Below, piece by piece: positions 54,940 to 64,000 of a stretch of 64,000 bases of DNA (its first letter is position 1; every line of letters begins with the position of its first letter). Under the pieces are notes generated by a model. The model was not told the DNA's origin, did not search any database, and saw only the letters and a list, made by a program, of their open reading frames with translations. Location: assembly GCA_009801085.1 (NCBI GenBank), contig VNWV01000001.1, positions 4,712,001-4,776,000 of the forward strand, read 5' to 3'. The stretch comes from Lasiodiplodia sp. COLG20 (lineage: Eukaryota > Ascomycota > Dothideomycetes > Botryosphaeriales > Botryosphaeriaceae). Position numbers and translations under genes: made by a program.

Positions 54940-55669
54940 TCACGCCTTACTCTCCTTCCCCTCCGCTCCCTCGTTCTTAAACTTCAAGCTGACACTGTTG
55001 ACGCAATGCCTCTCATCCGTCGGCGTCGGGTAGCCCTCGCCCTTAAAGACGTGACCGAGGTGGCCGCCGCAGTTGGCGCACACGATCTCGGTGCGCTGCA
55101 TGCCGAACGTGCTGTCGACGTGGCGCACGACGGCGCCGGGCACCGTGTCGAAGAAGGCGGGCCAGCCGCAGCCCGACTTGAACTTCTGCTGCGCTGTGTA
55201 CAGCGGCGCGTCGCAGCCCGCGCAGTTGTACGTGCCCGCCGCCGGCATGTGCTTGTCGTACTCGCCCGTGCCGGGCGCTTCGGTGCCTTGTTTGCGGAGG
55301 ACGCGGAATTGTTCTGCAAGGAAGCAAAGAGCGTTAGAATTGCTTTGGTTCGTGGGCGTGCTGAGAGAAGGGGGAGGGGGGATTCGGAGATGAATGTCTG
55401 CGTATTGGGGTGTGTTCTCTTCACGTACCAGGCGACAGCACCGCCTGCCATTCATCGTCGCTCTTCTTCACGGGGTAGCTCATGTTGCTTCTGCTGGAGC
55501 TCGAGAATAGGCTTCCCAGGAATGGGATTGTGGGCATAGATTTTATCGAGTATGGTATGCGTGGGTTTGCGAGGCCCTGCTGTTGGAAGATGGGCGGAAA
55601 GCGGCGTGCGGTAGTGTTGCTGAGGGTATAAAAAGCGCGGACGACGGTCGGGAAAGATGGGAAGCGCAT
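54940..55669 (-). CDS. msrB: Peptide-methionine (R)-S-oxide reductase (MsrB)
   Basis: Exons 55669-55429 and 55313-54940 (minus), 204 residues; the 115-nt intron (GTACGT donor, CAG acceptor) joins LSP to EQFRVLR, the family signature. It reduces methionine-R-sulfoxide in oxidised proteins. Zinc ligands C111/C114 and C159/C162, the SGCGWP loop (C129) and the catalytic C184 in HCVNSVSLKF are present. The first 60 residues are rich in Arg, Ser and Phe without acidic residues, a likely mitochondrial presequence; M45 and M63 (MSYPVKK, where family homology begins) could give a cytosolic form. Family members in bacteria are about 140-150 residues, so the extra length is the leader. Confidence 0.93.
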
Positions 55670-56308
55670 GAGCTGGAGAGTGGCGGAGATGCCAGGCGGA
55701 TGGGGTCAGATTTTATCGCTGATGGCAGCGGGGCTGTGTGTGAGAGATTTGGAATCGTGAATGTGTCTGAGCTCCAAGCTCCCGGGGGGAAGGGTGAGAA
55801 AGTGGCGGCGGCGGCGGCCTCGGCTTGGTCGAAGATGTCATCATCCGCCGTCAATCGATAAGCATGTGGCCCGAGCTCTCGAGCTCTCGCCTGTCGCCCT
55901 ACCCCGCGACAGGGTCACACGTGATAGGGCGTGTAGTTGCTGGCAGTTATTCTCAAGAAACGCGAAAATGGTCCAGAAACTGCTCAGTCTTTTCGTATGT
56001 GATGTTCTCGAATCTCGTGTTGTTCTCATTGCTTTCATGTATGTCCCTATCCTGGGTATCAATAGGATCCGCTCGTAATCCCACTGAGATGCTTTATGCT
56101 TCCGGTCCCTGAACGCCATCGCCTGTCTTTGCAGTGCGAGTACACAAAAGGTATTATGCTAAGTCGTAATGTCATGAAAGTCCAAACCCGCCTTGTGGAA
56201 GCAAAAGAGAAAAAGAACCGTCCCGTTTTGCGCCGTCGCGTATTGACATTATGGTAGTCTGAATCTCGCTGGTTCGCGTCAAGCTCCCAAGAAACAGTAT
56301 GGTATAGC
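55670..56308. other. Intergenic, upstream of msrB
   Basis: 639 bp holding the msrB promoter and the 3' flank of the microprotein gene. No coding evidence. Confidence 0.45.
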
Positions 56309-56452
56309 TTACGGTTCGGACATCTCGCTCTCGCTCTGTGCATTTCGTGCGAAACCCATCCGGTTTTGCAGATAGTAGATGACGTAGGCGACGAGGGCGA
56401 TGACGATGAAGAGGATGAGGATAATCAGGAAGATGACGATGTTGCGCTTCAT
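56309..56452 (-). CDS. 47-residue single-pass membrane microprotein
   Basis: Starts ATG-AAG-CGC-AAC at 56452 and ends TAA at 56309. Residues 1-4 are basic (MKRN), residues 5-28 are one unbroken hydrophobic helix made of Ile, Val, Leu, Phe and Ala ending in YVIYYL, and residues 29-47 form a polar, acidic-ended tail (SESEMSEP). An in-frame TGA four codons upstream fixes the start. A canonical intron (GTGAGC donor, CTAAC branch site, CAG acceptor, 56689-56638) lies in the 5' leader, which supports this as a transcribed, spliced gene. Function unknown; the pattern fits a small regulatory subunit or tail of a membrane complex, type I or II orientation undecided. Confidence 0.65.
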   Translation of the reverse strand: MKRNIVIFLIILILFIVIALVAYVIYYLQNRMGFARNAQSESEMSEP

Positions 56453-56637
56453 GGTTGCTGTTCACTTTGTGCACGGGACGAAAGCGGTGTGGTTGGAAGC
56501 GATTGCGACGAGGAATTGGGTATCGTCGTGGTGGTGAGGTGGAGTGAGCGAGGCGGCGCCGGGTGTGCTGGCAGTGCGTTGGCGAGGGTTGCACGCGTTT
56601 GCAGCAGCGCTTAGGCGGTCAGCGAGAGTGCGTCTGG

Positions 56638-56689
56638 CTGGAGAATAGAATGTTAGCATCCGTCTTCTTGGGCGATCCAAGTGGCTCAC
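56638..56689 (-). other. 52-nt intron in the 5' leader of the microprotein gene
   Basis: On the minus strand: GTGAGC at the 5' end, CTAAC about 20 nt before the 3' end, and a pyrimidine-rich stretch ending CCAG. All three splice signals match fungal consensus. It is not coding because stops interrupt the flanking frames. Confidence 0.6.
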
Positions 56690-57646
56690 ATTGTCTGCAC
56701 TGAGCTGGTGGCCGACTGGAGAAATGGACGTGATTGGCGTCGGCGTGGCGGGTCGATCTGGGGTGGGCGGCTGTCTGCTTGGCTGCACCACCAGAGAAAG
56801 TTGCGAGTCGGCGATTGTGAGAGTCGAGTGGAGTAACTTCTGGAATGCGCGGCGGGACCCTACTTTTTGTAGAATTGCTGTCTGCCACGTCCTTTTTCCG
56901 CAATGTCGAGAGGCTGGAAGCGCGGGGTGGCTGGGGAGATGGCGGGTCGGCTGCGCCCCGACCACAAGGACTCACGGCCCGACCGCCTGAGTTACCCTCT
57001 CCGCGCAACCCCACTGGTCAATCGCTCGCGCGAACAGGTTTGTCGCCCTGGGGCCTGGACGGGATGCAAGATGAGATGTGCCTGCATCTCCCCGATAACT
57101 TGCTGAACTTGCGGGTTCCTTGCAGCTAGTCTCGACGATCCAGGAACCGGCTGGGTTTCACTGCGTCCCCTAGGTGCGTCACACAAGAGCTTACCTTAGG
57201 CAATACACGCATACTTGCCAGGGACCAAGAATTCATAGCTCACTGTTCCCTGACCCTCACTCCTATAATCAAGTCTCTGGTCATTCCCTAAAGTGCCAGC
57301 TAAACTACTGCTTTCAGCCACACTATTCCCATTCGGGTAAGACATGATTTGCTTGTCAAGCCCATAGTGAGCTACCAATCGAGCCAAGCGCGACCACGGC
57401 TGCTTGGTTGATACCATCCATACCCATTTTAATTCCTCTGATACTTTAAAGCAACCCCAGAACCCCACTTGCGCTTCATAAGCAGAGTAGTTGCAAGTCT
57501 TGATTATGCCCGCAACCTCCGTGCCTTAACTCCGGAGGACTCTTAACCATAAAGGATGATGACCTTTCGACAAGCGATGAGCAACACACACGCACAGCTC
57601 ACAGTCAGCACCGCTCCAGAGCCTGCTCTTCAATTCCACGAGAACC
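56690..57646. other. Divergent intergenic region between the microprotein and the EthD-domain gene
   Basis: About 0.95 kb holding two promoters. Frames up to 167 codons on the minus strand show no protein family resemblance. Confidence 0.4.
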
Positions 57647-58131
57647 ATGGCGTCGCAACCTCATCAGACCGGCGAGACGACAGAGAAAGTCATCAAGGTG
57701 CAAATTCTCCACTACAGAAACCCGGACATGACTGAAGAAGAATACTACGACTACTGGACCAAGACTCACGCTAAGATGGCTGCACCCTGGCTCGCCAGAA
57801 ATGGAGTTTTGAAGTATGCTATCGTAAGTATACATATTCCGGAACAATACATGGCGCATGTTCGCCTAACTATAAACCCCAGTACCACACACCAAAGGAG
57901 TATCGCGACAAATTTGCTTCAATGACACAGGGCGCCGGCTGGAAGATCCACGAGCACGATGGCTCCGTCGAGCTTTGGGTGCGCAGTTTGGATGATCTTA
58001 CCCGCGCTATGAAAGACCCTGACTACATTGCCAATGTTAAGCCCGACCAGCCCAAGTTCCTGGATCAGAGCAAGACCGAGGTGATCGTCGGTTGGGAGGA
58101 AGTGAGGGTCCGGGACGGAGTTGTTGTCTGA
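57647..58131 (+). CDS. EthD-domain protein (dimeric alpha+beta barrel)
   Basis: Exons 57647-57823 and 57883-58131, 141 residues, 59-nt intron with GTAAGT donor and CAG acceptor. The EthD fold is a small ferredoxin-like dimer seen in fungal pathways, often catalysing decarboxylation or cyclisation-type steps. Hallmarks are the opening strand VIKVQILHYRNPDMTEEEYYDYWTKTHA (about 15-42) with the family W-x3-H-x3 pattern (YWTKTHAKM), and the late segment LDDLTRAMKDPDY before the last strand. No backbone biosynthetic gene is nearby, so a catabolic role is as likely as a secondary-metabolite one. Confidence 0.88.
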
Positions 58132-58265
58132 GTGGATGATCGTCAGAATTCGTCTTTCAACACTGCCTTTTCACGAAGTGATGCAGCCAGGCTGAATTGA
58201 GGATAGCCTTAAAAACCAAAGAGGAGCTAGAGACTTGTCATTTCAGTAATGGCAGGTGACCAATG

Positions 58266-60538
58266 TCACACAAACCCCCAACTGAATTCATCGTTAAAAA
58301 CCGTAGTAAAATCAACATCTTCCATCTGCGGCCAATTGCTCCAATCCGCAAACAGATCTCCCTCCAGCAAATCGTCAAATCCTATAATTGCCTCAGCCTC
58401 ACGAGCACCGCTATCACCACTAGGATCAGCATCGTTGCCCGTCTTTACTGCCGCGTTGAACGCAGATGAAGTTGTCTCCGTTGCAGCGGTGGCAGGCGTC
58501 GGCCTCGCCATCTTCTGCCTCTGGCCCTCGACCAGACTCCGTCGCCACCCACTCACAATCCGATGCAAGCTCCTCATCAACCTCGCGCTAGCCGCGCACA
58601 AGCTCCCCCTCGCCACCGCCCTCTCCCCCTCCTCCGCCCCGACCTCCATCCCCTCCAACCGCCTCGCGCACTCCAACAACAACACCAGTTGCGTATCCAC
58701 ACGGTCGTGCAGCCCGCCCCACCCCTTCAGCCTGACCGCATTGTTCTCGACCACGTTCTTGCAGCGGAACAGGATCTCGGACGCGACGCGGCGCGTGGGG
58801 CCGACGAAGGGCACGCCGTCGAGGCGGTTGTCCGGCGCGCTGCACGAGGTGATGAAGTTGGTCAGCGTGCGCTCCAGCTCCTCCATGCGCCACTTGCCGA
58901 ACTTCTCGAGGAAGAGCGTAGCCGGCGGCCGGTTGGGGTCCGCCGAGCCGTACTCGCGCAGCCGCGTGATGATGTGGTCGCCGATGCGGAGCGCCTCGGC
59001 TGGGTCGAGGGAGTCGTCTTGTTGTTGCTGTTGCTGCGCGCTGGACATGATGGCGTAGAACATGCAGCTGCCGACGATGTCGGTGTGGCGGGCGTGGATC
59101 TCCGTTTCGCAGAGTTGTGAGATGGCGAAGGCCTGCTGCTGCTGGGCATGGTGGTTGCTGCTGTTGTTTTGGTCCGAGGGGGAGGAGAAGAGGGTCTGCA
59201 GGGCCGTGGCGACTTCTTCTCTCTCCTCGGCGCAGCGTGCTTCGTGATCGATGATGATGTCGGTGAGTTTGTCGATGCGCTTCCAGTTTTTGGCGGCCGC
59301 CGTGTTTTGCTGCATCAGTTGGGCGCTTGAGCTTAGCCGGTGGAAGAGGAAGTATGCCTTGTTTGGCATGTACCCGCGGTCGAGGGCGAGCTTGAGCGTT
59401 TCCAAGGCGAATTCGATGGTCGGACTTGGGTAGATTGAGTGCGGAGGCGAGCGGAAAGAAGTCTCTTGGTCGGCCTCCAACATCGATATATTACACCACT
59501 GGAGCGTGTTCATCAACACCTGCTCGAGGTTGGTATTGTTCCTGGCATCCACAAGTTCCCTCAGAGACGAGGCAGCCGTATCCAAGTTCAACTGGAGGGC
59601 AATACGCCTTGCCAGTGAACTGTAAAGGGTTCCTTTGATTGCAAGAGGAGCCGCATTTCGAGATGAAACTAGTGCCAGCGGTTGATATTCTGCAATAAGC
59701 TCTAAAGCGAGAAGGGCGTCTGCGTCCGTGGGAACATCGAAGAGAATTTCCTGGCCGTAGTGGAATATGGCATTCTTCAACGAAGGTTGTAGATGTCTGT
59801 ATGAAGCTAGGCGCTGCACCGGGACATCCAGCGCTATTGAGCATAGAACAGCCAATAATAGAAGGCTTGGTTTGATGTCAACATGGCCTGCCGATGCGCA
59901 GCGGTTTCGAAGAAGTGGGATTTCTGGGATATAAGGGTAGTACAGTCTATGCCAGACGAGACTAGTACTGTCAGCAGGTCCTTCAGACAGTATTTGAGCA
60001 TGGGGCACACTCACTGTCTGTCTAGTAGCCCGGAAAGCGCTGGGTTGACAAGTTCAAGGATTGATTTTCGCATTGGTGTTGGTGAATATCCCGGGAGAAT
60101 GTTGGCAAATCCTTTGTCACGCGACACTAGAGACCTGAGGTGTCTGAATTGGTTGGACAGAGCATCGACCATCTCAGAGTTGCTTGGTTTCTGCGTCTGG
60201 CAGCCTAGAACGTCACCCTGCGGCGGGGTCGACAAGAGAAACCTTTCCACATCTGCCGAGGAAGCTTCACCCGTAGGTTGGGGAAAGTCATCAAGACTAT
60301 CGGCAGTGAGAATGACCTCTACTCTCGAGCGCTTATACGCGGGACGTCCGAGAGTAGTGTGGTCCACAATGCAATCAAGTGCCCTTTGCCGACAGCGCTC
60401 GCATTTTTTGCCGGGTGGCTGCGGCGTGTTGGAAGGCTGAATGGTGGCTTCGTCCGGAAGATTGCACTTGATCTTCCTTGATCGGCAGTGCAAACAAATA
60501 AGCTTCGCATAGCTTCCCCTTGCTCTCTTTGATGGCAT
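58266..60538 (-). CDS. Zn(II)2Cys6 transcription factor with an extended zinc loop
   Basis: Exons 60538-60015 and 59946-58266 (minus), 734 residues. The donor is GTGAGT; I chose the CATAG acceptor (68-nt intron), but a CAG acceptor at 59968 (47-nt intron) also stays in frame and would add seven residues. Cluster cysteines are C15, C18, C25, C46, C49 and C56: the spacing C18-x6-C25 and C46-x2-C49-x6-C56 is standard, but 20 residues (Pro/Thr-rich) separate C25 from C46, against 5-12 in most family members. The fungal-specific middle region follows from about residue 175. A Gln-run and Ser-Asn-His stretch sits near 460-500. The C-terminus is acidic and aromatic (FDDLLEGDLF, DVDFTTVFNDEFSWGF), a typical activation domain. 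Confidence 0.85.
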
Positions 60539-61147
60539 TTCGTCGAGGTGCGCAAATTCTGGCCGTTGGCGTCGTTGCGCCGTCTTGTAGGATGCGCGCG
60601 CAACGTCGTTCCGAGCGTGGCGCTGCGGCTGACCAACACCACCAATCGCTTAGCCAGCCTGAGCATCCTTCTGCTTTGGATCTCCGATCCGCACGGGCGG
60701 ACACGGCAGACCTTTTGCCGATTTCTTGCTACGCCTTCACTTTTAGTGTAGAGAACGTGTGTAATGCCTTAAATCATGCTTAAGAGTACTGACAGCCTAG
60801 TAGACTCGAAAGGCCACAACTGAGTAACACCCTCCACCCGACTTAGAACATCACTATTACAAACCAAAAAGGAGAAAGAAAGAATGACCCGCCGCATCCG
60901 TCTTCAGAATCTAACAAGTCCAAAAAAAAAAGCCCCAAAGCAAGAATGCAAAGGAAAAACAAAACCGCAAAGCCACCGCTCTGGCCCCCCATTATTCCTG
61001 CACTAAATTCCCGCATTCAAAGTTGAACCCATGGGAAAACCTCTTGTACTCTTTGAAATCCCCATTGCAGCAGCTTTACAGCTTTTGTGTCTGCATGGCC
61101 ACACCTTAGCACCACTCCTCAACATGAGCCCGTGTACTTTCTGGCTG
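60539..61147. other. Intergenic, upstream of the zinc-cluster gene and downstream of the Gln-rich gene
   Basis: 609 bp. Plus-strand frames reading back through 60520-60783 show no features. A CA/AA-rich stretch at 60880-60990 belongs to the 3' untranslated region of the glutamine-rich gene. Confidence 0.45.
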
Positions 61148-61171
61148 CTAATTCTGCTGATGCTTTTGATC

Positions 61172-61206
<35 letters not shown>

Positions 61207-64000
61207 ATGAGGACTGGTACTGCGGATGCTGGGACGGCCGAAACTGGAACTGCCGGGGCTGCTGGTGCTGCTGGTACGGCTGGTACGGCTGGTACGGCTG
61301 ATACGGCTGGTTCTGCTGATACGGCTGGTACAGCTGGTTCGGCCAGTACTGCTGGTTCGGCTGGTAGTGCTGGTTCGGCTGGTAGTGCTGGTGCTGTTGG
61401 TGCTGTTGGTGCGGCTGGTGCGGCTGGTGCTGCTGGTACTGGTGCTGTTCCTGCTGAGGAGGGCGGGAATTGGCGGAAGCGGCGGCGAAATCAGTGTAGG
61501 CGGCTGCGGAGAGGACATTGGGAATCTGAAGAGAGGGGAACGTGGTTACTGGGGGCCCTTGAGAAGTGTTGTTGTTGCGAGACTGCCTCGACGTGGAAGT
61601 GCCCCGGCTGCCGCGGGGGCGGGAAACTCTTGCACGGGGGCGGTAAGACGTCGTGTTGGTCGAGGGCGGTTGATCATCGTTCTCCGAGTTAAGCCGGCGA
61701 CGTTTGGGTTGAGTCTGGACATTGTCGCTATTGCCACGGCCGCGACGGCTCCGGGTAGGAGGGTGCAAGGGAGGCGGCATGGCGCCTGCTTTAGCGGCGT
61801 TGTGATGATATGCGTCGTCATTTGATAGAAGGGATTGGGCAAGGCGACTAACGTTGCGCCTAGCCTTACTATCTTCATCATCACGTCTGGAAAAGGGCCG
61901 CGAGCGGATATAGCTATAACCACTCTCTCCTTGTGTTCTGAAGCTGGTAGCCGCTGGACTTGAGGAAGCTGGCGGAGTGTTGGTGGTCGATCCGAAAGCA
62001 GCAGCACGGGTTGGATTCGAAAGCATCTGGGAACTGTTGTTCTTTCTCCGGCGGTAGAGTTCGCTAGGACCGATGGGACGTGGTTGGTCCGGACGCCCAT
62101 AGGCTTCATACCTGACGCTGCTTTCCGGATAGGGCTCGTTGGGAGTGGAGTCATAGCCCGTATCCGTATCCGGAGTCTCTTCCATCTTGATTCTATTCTT
62201 GGCATTGTTCATTTCGTCATCCTGAGACTTGCCGGGAAGGGCGCTTTGCGATCTGCCGCGGGAGCCATTGTCCAACGACCGCGCTGGCGTTGGACGCTGG
62301 CCATCATTGCTGGAGAGTGGCTTGGGATGCTCCTCCTTCTTTATGTAAAAGTCCTTCCGAAGCGGGATAGACTCCAGGTACTTGTCGAGCTCACGTGTCT
62401 GCCTGCCAACCCGTTTTTTCCCATCCCCTTCAAGGGGCTTTTTGGGCGTACGAGGCGAGCGCGTGGTGGTTGATACCGATGAACTTCTGGAGCAGCTAGT
62501 ATATGCGGGGGTAGGAAGTGAATCTCTAGGCCTGAGACGACTTAGGCGATCGCTTCTGTAAACTAGTAGAGCATCAGCTACTGCATACTTGATTTCCGCG
62601 GAATCGGTCTCACCGTCATCTTCGGGCGCATCTCGAATTCCCTCCGGAGATTTTGAACTCTCCTCGTCGACAAAATCCTCATCTCCTTTTCCGTTGGATC
62701 TAGGCATGCTGTAGATAGGACTTGATTTGTCGTCGATCACGGAATCAATCGAGCCAGTATATGGGTCAGCTCTTTCCTGTAGAGCAGGGTCGACCTCCAT
62801 AGGCGTCGCACTGCCCCTTCCTAGATTGGCAGCCTCGACGCTTCCGATCATTGGACTGTCATGAGTGATGGACGAAGGCTCCTGCCCGATTGGGTGTGCA
62901 GCCATAAGGACATCCAAGGATTTGTTACCGGTGGTGATCTGCTCTGCGAGGCGCTCCGAAGCGACCGATAGGAGAGGCGTCGTCCTCATTGCTTGTGGGC
63001 CGAGCGTTACGTTCGAATCTGCCCCTGGAGTGACTCTAGGTGGTTGGTGTCCCAAAAGCCTGGCGTAATTTGGCGGGCGAATATCTTCGTCAGAATTGTC
63101 AGAATCGTCGAGAACAATGACAGGGGTATGTGGTTGCTGCTGAACTCTTTGAACGCGAGAAGTAGCAGTGGTAGGGGCCTGGGAAGATGAAGTAATCGTC
63201 CTTTGCATAGACCGAGTGTTAGTCGGGCTTGAGACAGGCGTGCGTGAATCCGCTAGCGAAGCCTGCTTCTGGGACAGGCACTCTTCAAGGGTGGGGAAGC
63301 TAGAAGGTCGACGTGAGAGTCGATTCGCATATATAGAGAAGGCTGTAGGAGTTCCCGTCTCGAGTGTGCCAGAAGATCTCACAGCTTCAATTCTCATTCT
63401 CTCTTCTTCGGAAGGTGTCATAGAAGCCAGGTCTTTCCTGCAATCGGCTGCGCTGAGACCCTTCGGAGGAGGAATTCTTTTAACCAGACGGCGCTTGGAT
63501 CCTTGGATGAGGACTGCGTTGGTAGGAGAATCGGGCAGCAAACTACGTGAGGAGCGCAGAACCGACATCTCCGGCGCGGATCTTGGGGGAGGCGTGACAG
63601 GAGTGTACTTTGTGTTGAGAGGGGACAGTTCGCCACTAATGAGTGAGGAGCTGGCGGCGGCGGCATCCGGGCGGATAATGGTAGGTGTGGCTTGGACAGG
63701 CTCTAATAGGCCTTTGTTAGTGACTGCATTCTCAATTGCTCGACGGGCGACGGAAGAAGCAAACACCATACCAGGACTATCGATCTTGTTGTAACTTGGG
63801 ACATACGGGCGAGTCCTTGCGCTTCGACGGGGGGTCAATATAGACTCGTCGAGGGTGCGTGAGCTTGATGCTGACGCGGGCTCCATGGCCCTTCTGCGCG
63901 CGCGATATGAGGGAGAATCGTCGAGCACCACTGGAGAAGTGGCAGTACCTCCAACATTAGGTACGGTGGCAGGGCTTTCAAGCGTAGCCGATGATGAAGG
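61148..64000 (-). CDS. Large disordered protein with glutamine/proline/tyrosine repeats (5' end outside the window)
   Basis: The frame is open from the right edge of the window to TAG at 61148, so the N-terminus is missing; at least 950 residues are encoded. The first ATG-less stretch (63931 onward) begins at a GTG inside the frame, so no start can be assigned. Ser/Thr/Pro-rich, with basic patches (KRRRLNSEN and RPRARVSRPRGSRG) that look like nuclear-localisation or RNA-binding segments. The C-terminal 200 residues are repeats of YQPYQ/NQxYQPN type ending in ten consecutive glutamines coded by a CTG/CAG run. No catalytic domain is visible in this part. A nuclear scaffold, chromatin or RNP protein is plausible but unproven. 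Confidence 0.75.
61175..61450. repeat. CTG10 microsatellite plus a Gln/Tyr/Pro coding minisatellite
   Basis: Ten uninterrupted CTG triplets at 61175-61204 (plus strand) encode ten Gln on the minus strand. Beyond it, 61250-61450 is a degenerate array of GGTACGGCTG/GGTTCGGCTG/GGTGCTG-like units encoding the YQPYQ and HQPHQ repeats. Length variation between isolates would be expected. Confidence 0.85.

Noticed and set aside
1..64000. CRISPR array, complete transposon or viral insertion
   Set aside because: No regularly spaced direct repeats, transposase, reverse transcriptase or viral gene could be recognised on either strand.

Overview
This window is nuclear DNA of a filamentous ascomycete (Pezizomycotina). 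The evidence is: protein genes broken by short introns of about 45 to 80 nt with GT(A/G)AG(T/A/C) donors and CAG/TAG acceptors, several Zn(II)2Cys6 regulators (a fungal-specific class), fungal families such as RTA1-like and HOL1-like transporters, a tRNA-Val with an intron, and CT-rich leaders before start codons. The gene style would suit a Dothideomycete, but that placement is a guess. I modelled 24 protein genes and one tRNA, and re-derived start codons and splice sites by hand, because many open frames in the raw sequence begin at non-ATG codons.

Layout. 0.4-7 kb: tRNA-Val(AAC), a ketopantoate reductase, then a divergent pair made of a choline-oxidase-like GMC flavoenzyme and a betaine aldehyde dehydrogenase (ends in SKL), which together would convert choline to glycine betaine. 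7-10.7 kb: a 3.8 kb gap between two convergent genes. 10.7-17.7 kb: a Upc2-like zinc-cluster regulator, divergent from an RTA1-like seven-helix membrane protein, then a second zinc-cluster protein with an unfamiliar C-terminal domain. 17.7-20.9 kb: a large GC-rich gap. 20.9-30.3 kb: epoxide-hydrolase-like enzyme, two paralogous Gfo/Idh/MocA dehydrogenases (one with introns, one without), a DUF829/TMEM53-like protein, and the Rtf2 homologue.

31-37.7 kb: zinc-cluster regulator, amidase and HOL1-like MFS transporter; the last two are divergent and share a promoter with GATA elements and a CGG-N5-CCG palindrome, which suggests a small amide or nitrogen-source utilisation module. 38-45.4 kb: a histidine phosphatase, then three co-directional redox genes (Baeyer-Villiger-type monooxygenase, SDR, NAD(P)-dependent ketone/aldehyde reductase) that could act in sequence on a ketone or cyclic substrate. 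47-48.3 kb: an unrecognised multi-pass membrane protein, followed by small tandem and inverted repeats.

50-64 kb: a disordered protein with three L-x-S-[KR]-W-A motifs whose stop codon lies inside a decayed tandem repeat; a DHA1/ZIFL-type MFS transporter; a methionine-R-sulfoxide reductase; a 47-residue single-pass membrane microprotein with a spliced leader; an EthD-domain protein; a zinc-cluster regulator with a stretched metal loop; and, running off the right edge, a large glutamine-rich disordered protein. No polyketide synthase, NRPS or terpene synthase core, no intact transposon and no CRISPR array were seen. The least explained items are the 47-residue microprotein, the repeat-eroded L-x-S-W-A protein, the 3.8 kb convergent gap and the 52-bp inverted repeat near 48.6 kb.
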